Positions 61,164 through 64,000 of a stretch of DNA of 64,000 bases are shown one piece after another (the stretch's first letter is position 1; the number at the start of each line of letters is the position of its first letter). Origin of the DNA: Leisingera coralii (GTDB taxonomy: Bacteria > Pseudomonadota > Alphaproteobacteria > Rhodobacterales > Rhodobacteraceae). The position numbers and the translations under genes are program-made. The stretch covers positions 1-64,000 of the forward strand of contig NZ_JBHUPT010000023.1 of NCBI RefSeq assembly GCF_049056525.1, in the 5' to 3' direction. The notes under the pieces were generated by a model. The model was not told the origin of the DNA and did no database searches. It was given only the letters and a program-made list of their open reading frames with translations.

Positions 61164-61577
61164 TCAATGCATCTGCTGCTCGTCAAACGCTGTAATGCCA
61201 CCGCCGCCGGCGAGCCAGGCATCCATCCCGCCCTCCAGAAAGAAAACCTGCCGCAACCCCATATGCTTTGCGCTTTGGGCTGCCTGAGAGGCGTGCAAGC
61301 CATTGCCGCAGCAGAAAACAAAAACCTTCCTATTGGCAGGGGCGGAGCCGCTGATGGGGCTATCGGGATCGATCCACAGATCCATGAGCCCATGGGGGCA
61401 GGGAAAAGCCCCGGGAATGAGACCCGTTCTTTTCATTTCCCACGTCATGCGCAGGTCAACAAAGACAGCGCCGCCGCGGGCATGGACCCTGCGTGCTTCT
61501 GCGGGCGACAACCGCGGCAGCGGCGCCTCTGCTTCAATGGCGGGACCACCGCCGTTTTCAAACACTGTAATCGTCAT
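61164..61577 (-). CDS. Rhodanese-like protein, copy B
   Basis: 137 residues from the ATG at 61577. Same layout as copy A: AVFVDLRMTWEMKRTGLIPGA, CPHGLMDLWIDPDSP, and Cys100 in VFCCGNGLHASQAAQ, with FFLEGGMDAWLAGGG at the end. The loop CGNGLHAS lacks the basic residue of copy A and has an extra Cys99, so reactivity may differ. It starts a minus-strand unit (B, A, then the dead hydrolase), separated from copy A by 74 bases. Confidence 0.85.
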   Translation of the reverse strand: MTITVFENGGGPAIEAEAPLPRLSPAEARRVHARGGAVFVDLRMTWEMKRTGLIPGAFPCPHGLMDLWIDPDSPISGSAPANRKVFVFCCGNGLHASQAAQSAKHMGLRQVFFLEGGMDAWLAGGGGITAFDEQQMH

Positions 61578-61752
61578 AAGCCACCTCTTGTTTTGCAATT
61601 TGCGGCAAATTTGAGTGTATCACATTTGAGGCGAATCATTCTCAGGTTGTTTTTGAATGGTTAATGCCGGTCCGCCGGCAGGACGCAGCGGCTTGCACTT
61701 GCTGTCCTGCTGGTTAGGGTCGCAGGCAAATCCGCAGCAGGGGGCAAGTGAT
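61578..61752. promoter_or_regulatory. Divergent promoter region, rhodanese B and aldo/keto reductase
   Basis: A 175-base AT-richer gap. It holds an imperfect palindrome TGAGGCGAATCATTCTCA (61626-61643) with a perfect GAATCATTC core, a plausible operator for a Fur/ArsR-type or other dimeric repressor. No clear -35/-10 pair was chosen. Confidence 0.35.
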
Positions 61753-62796
61753 ATGAAAATGAACCCGTTGGGCCGCACCGGCATCGAGGTCTCCGAACTC
61801 TGCCTGGGCACGATGACCTTTGGCACCCAGACGCCGGAGGCGGAAGCCCATGCGCAGATCGGCATGGCGCTGGCCGCAGGCGTGAACTTTGTCGACACCG
61901 CCGAGATGTACCCGGTGAACCCGGTCAGTGCAGAGACAATCGGCAACAGCGAACGCATCATCGGCAACTGGAACGCCAGCACCGGGCGGCGCGGCGATTA
62001 CATCCTGGCGACCAAGCACTCGGGCGAGGGGATGCGGCATGTGCGGGACGGGGCGCCGATTTCGTCGAAGACCATTGCGCCCACCATCGAGGCGTCGCTG
62101 AAGCGGCTGCAAACAGACTATATCGACCTCTACCAGTTCCACTGGCCGAACCGGGGCAGCTACATGTTCCGGCAGAACTGGAGCTATGACCCCTCGGGCC
62201 AGAACCGCGAGGAGGTGCTGGCCAATATGGAGGACTGCCTGGAGGCGCTGCAGCGCGAGGTGGAGCGCGGCACGATCCGCGCCTTTGGCCTGTCGAACGA
62301 AAGCGCCTGGGGCACCGCGCAGTGGCTGCGGATCGCGGAAGAGCGCGGCTGGCCGCGGGTGGCCTCGATCCAGAACGAATACTCGCTGGTCTGCCGGATG
62401 TTTGACACCGACCTGGCGGAACTGAGCGTGAACGAGGATGTGGGCCTGATGGCGTTCTCACCGCTGGGCACCGGGCTTCTGACCGGCAAGTATCAGGACG
62501 GGGCGGTGCCGGAGGGGTCGCGCAAGTCGATCAATCCTGAGCTGGGCGGGCGCCACTCGCCGCGGGTCTATGATGCGGTGGCGGCCTATCTGGAGATCGC
62601 CAAGCGGCACGGGCTGGATCCGGTGCATATGGCGCTGGCCTGGTGCCGGACGCGGCCGTTCATGGCCTCGGCGATTTTTGGTGCGACGCATCTGCCGCAG
62701 CTGGAGCATCTGCTGAAGTCGGTGGAGGTGGAACTGAGCCAGGAGGTGCTGGACGAGATCAACGCCGCCCACCGGATGCACCCGATGCCCTATTGA
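61753..62796 (+). CDS. Aldo/keto reductase (Tas-like)
   Basis: 347 residues. NADPH-dependent oxidoreductase with a TIM barrel. Catalytic tetrad: Asp48 and Tyr53 (FVDTAEMYP), Lys88 (LATKHSG), His120 (LYQFHWPN). C-terminal phosphate-binding FGATHLPQLEHLLKSVEVEL. The insert around 125-150 (MFRQNWSYDPSGQNREE) resembles Tas/YghZ members. Substrate not known. Likely transcribed alone; a hairpin follows. Confidence 0.92.
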   Translation: MKMNPLGRTGIEVSELCLGTMTFGTQTPEAEAHAQIGMALAAGVNFVDTAEMYPVNPVSAETIGNSERIIGNWNASTGRRGDYILATKHSGEGMRHVRDGAPISSKTIAPTIEASLKRLQTDYIDLYQFHWPNRGSYMFRQNWSYDPSGQNREEVLANMEDCLEALQREVERGTIRAFGLSNESAWGTAQWLRIAEERGWPRVASIQNEYSLVCRMFDTDLAELSVNEDVGLMAFSPLGTGLLTGKYQDGAVPEGSRKSINPELGGRHSPRVYDAVAAYLEIAKRHGLDPVHMALAWCRTRPFMASAIFGATHLPQLEHLLKSVEVELSQEVLDEINAAHRMHPMPY

Positions 62797-62807
62797 CGCG
62801 AGCGGAG

Positions 62808-62826
62808 GAGGGGGCGCTGCCCCCTC
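62808..62826 (+). terminator. Terminator-like hairpin after the aldo/keto reductase
   Basis: GAGGGGGC-GCT-GCCCCCTC, an eight-base stem with a triloop, 12 bases after the stop. The next bases up to about 62880 (GGCGCAATTCACCCCCGGGATATTTTCAGCCAGATGAA) are a short sequence that I remember as common after genes in this family of bacteria. Confidence 0.65.
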
Positions 62827-62890
62827 TTGCGCTTGAGGCGCAATTCACCCCCGGGATATTTTCAGCCAGATGAATGGGATCCCGCCGGGG

Positions 62891-63877
62891 TCAATGCGCG
62901 GTGGGGCGCGCCTGTTCCTGGCGCAGGTCGCGGGCGGAGGTGCCGTGGGCGGTGCGGAAGGCGCGGGCGAAGCTCGATTGCGAGGTGAAGCCGGTGGCCA
63001 TCGCCACCTCCATCAGCGGCATGTTGGTGTCGGTGACCAGGCGGCGGGCCTCGGCCAGGCGCAGCTGCAGGTAGTGGTCCTGCGGCGTCGTGTTCAGGCG
63101 CAGGCGGAACTGCTGCTGCAGGCTGCGCGGGCTGGTGCCCAGCGTCTCGGCAATGGCGCTGAGCGGCAGCGGCTCGTCCAGCGCCGCCTCCATCAGCGCG
63201 TTGGCCTTGGCGGTCAGCGCATTGTGCTTGTGGCCGCCCAGCCGGCTTTGCGGGCGCGGCGCGGCGGCGGGGCCGTCGTAGAGGAACAGCCCGGCCACCC
63301 GGGCCGCAAAACCCGCCCCGTGGCGGGCGCCGATGATATGCAGCATCATCTCGATCGCAGGAGTGGCGCCGCCGGAGGTCAGGCGGGACTCAGAAACCGT
63401 GAAGCGGTCGTTGCGGGCGTCCACCTCCGGGAAGCGGGCGGCGAAGTTCTCCAGGTCTTCCCAGTGGGTGGTGGCGGGGTGTCCGTCCAGCAGCCCGGCC
63501 TCGGCCATCAGCCAGGGTCCGCCGTCGATGCCCGCAATCGTGGCGCCGGTGGCGGCAATGCGGCGCAGGCCTGCCAGCAGGCTGGGGGTGGCGTGGCGCG
63601 CGAGCTGGAAGCCGGCCACAACGATCAGCAGCTCGCAGCCCTCAAGCCTGGCCAAGGGAATGCTGGGCACGGTGAGGCCGCTGGTCAGCATCGGCGGTTC
63701 CGCCGTGGCGCTGACGTAATCCCAGTCGAAGGCCGCGCGGCCCGCCAGCCGGTTGGCGGCGCGCATCGGGTCCACGGCGGCCGCAAAGGACAGCGTGTTG
63801 CATTCATCCAGGACCAGCAGCGCGGTTTTCAGCGGCCGGTTCTCGGGCTGCAGAATGTTTTTTGCGGATTTCATCAA
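62891..63877 (-). CDS. GlxA-family transcriptional regulator (AraC type)
   Basis: 328 residues. N-terminal DJ-1/PfpI-like domain (about 15-180: ALLVLDECNTLSFAAAVDPM; GIDGGPWLMAEAGLLDGHPAT, without the catalytic Cys) and a C-terminal AraC DNA-binding domain (about 225-325: LSAIAETLGTSPRSLQQQF; MEVAMATGFTSQSSFARAFR). GlxA-type activators often govern carnitine, choline/glycine betaine or arginine use; members near such genes respond to quaternary amines. Target genes would lie beyond the right edge. Confidence 0.88.
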   Translation of the reverse strand: MMKSAKNILQPENRPLKTALLVLDECNTLSFAAAVDPMRAANRLAGRAAFDWDYVSATAEPPMLTSGLTVPSIPLARLEGCELLIVVAGFQLARHATPSLLAGLRRIAATGATIAGIDGGPWLMAEAGLLDGHPATTHWEDLENFAARFPEVDARNDRFTVSESRLTSGGATPAIEMMLHIIGARHGAGFAARVAGLFLYDGPAAAPRPQSRLGGHKHNALTAKANALMEAALDEPLPLSAIAETLGTSPRSLQQQFRLRLNTTPQDHYLQLRLAEARRLVTDTNMPLMEVAMATGFTSQSSFARAFRTAHGTSARDLRQEQARPTAH

Positions 63878-64000
63878 CTTCGATTCGCCTGGTGTAAACT
63901 GTGCCGCAAAAGGCTGCGGCAGAGTCGCTGTCAGCGCAAATCAGAATCTGGGGAGGAGCCTGGGGATAACCTGAGGCAAAACCCTGTACATCGAAGGGAA
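63878..64000. other. Upstream region of the GlxA gene, window edge
   Basis: Contains GCCGCAAAAGGCTGCGGC, an inverted repeat near 63903-63920. No gene can be supported before the window ends. Confidence 0.3.

Overview
The window is high-GC alphaproteobacterial DNA that reads as a chromosome of the Rhodobacteraceae (Roseobacter group). Four things point there: a complete aerobic-type cobalamin cluster (cobG, cobF, cobN, cobW) with CbtAB, a dense set of TRAP and AEC transporters, a LexA box of the GTTC-N7-GTTC type, and protein families typical of that group. All identifications come from reading motifs and recalling families; no database search was run.

Region by region. 1-1255 is a graveyard of mobile DNA: a broken IS5-type transposase abutting broken relaxase and mobC pieces. 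1256-7626 holds four plus-strand genes for probable surface-glycan work (a large GT2/GT92-like glycosyltransferase, a glycosyltransferase-methyltransferase fusion, a methyltransferase-like/hydrolase fusion, and an unrecognised protein). 7610-17567 is a catabolic and transport locus: BASS-like permease, TRAP transporter, DadA-like oxidase, MLE-type enolase-superfamily enzyme, divergent LysR regulator, GntR regulator, Asp/Glu-racemase-like enzyme and AEC permease. 17618-23143 is a minus-strand housekeeping operon (MBL hydrolase, tatD, holB, tmk, D-Ala-D-Ala carboxypeptidase, SPOR lipoprotein). tRNA-Ser(UGA) and a CHAD protein follow.

25110-42519 is the cobalamin region. Two cobalamin riboswitches, both on the minus strand, head two units. 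The first leads cbtB-cbtA-(His-rich protein)-cobF. The second leads DUF1636-cobW-cobN-cobG-cobH-cobI-cobJ-cobL-cobE-cobM-cobB-cobA-DUF1636, with cobK lying on the opposite strand inside it. cobO is divergent from the second riboswitch. Together they cover cobalt entry, ring methylation and contraction, a,c-amidation, cobalt insertion by CobN, and adenosylation.

42611-44966 is glpD-glpR. 45106-52058 is an iron and heme cluster: a small ORF, hemP, a Cys-containing unknown, imelysin, bfd, bfr, di-heme protein, second imelysin and DUF1513. 52241-53959 is metG. 54194-56784 is a YqiJ/YqiK flotillin pair. The last part carries an MFS transporter, a YceI protein, an imuA-like SOS gene without imuB or dnaE2 beside it, a dead alpha/beta hydrolase, two tandem rhodaneses, an aldo/keto reductase and a GlxA-type regulator.

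The main leads are: the domain-shuffled glycan cluster with decayed sister domains; a structured, covarying dispersed repeat in four intergenic gaps; the His-rich exported protein under cobalamin-riboswitch control; DUF1636 proteins at both ends of the cob operon; the amino-acid-like TRAP/racemase locus; the iron cluster with two unlike imelysins; and the LexA-controlled lone imuA.
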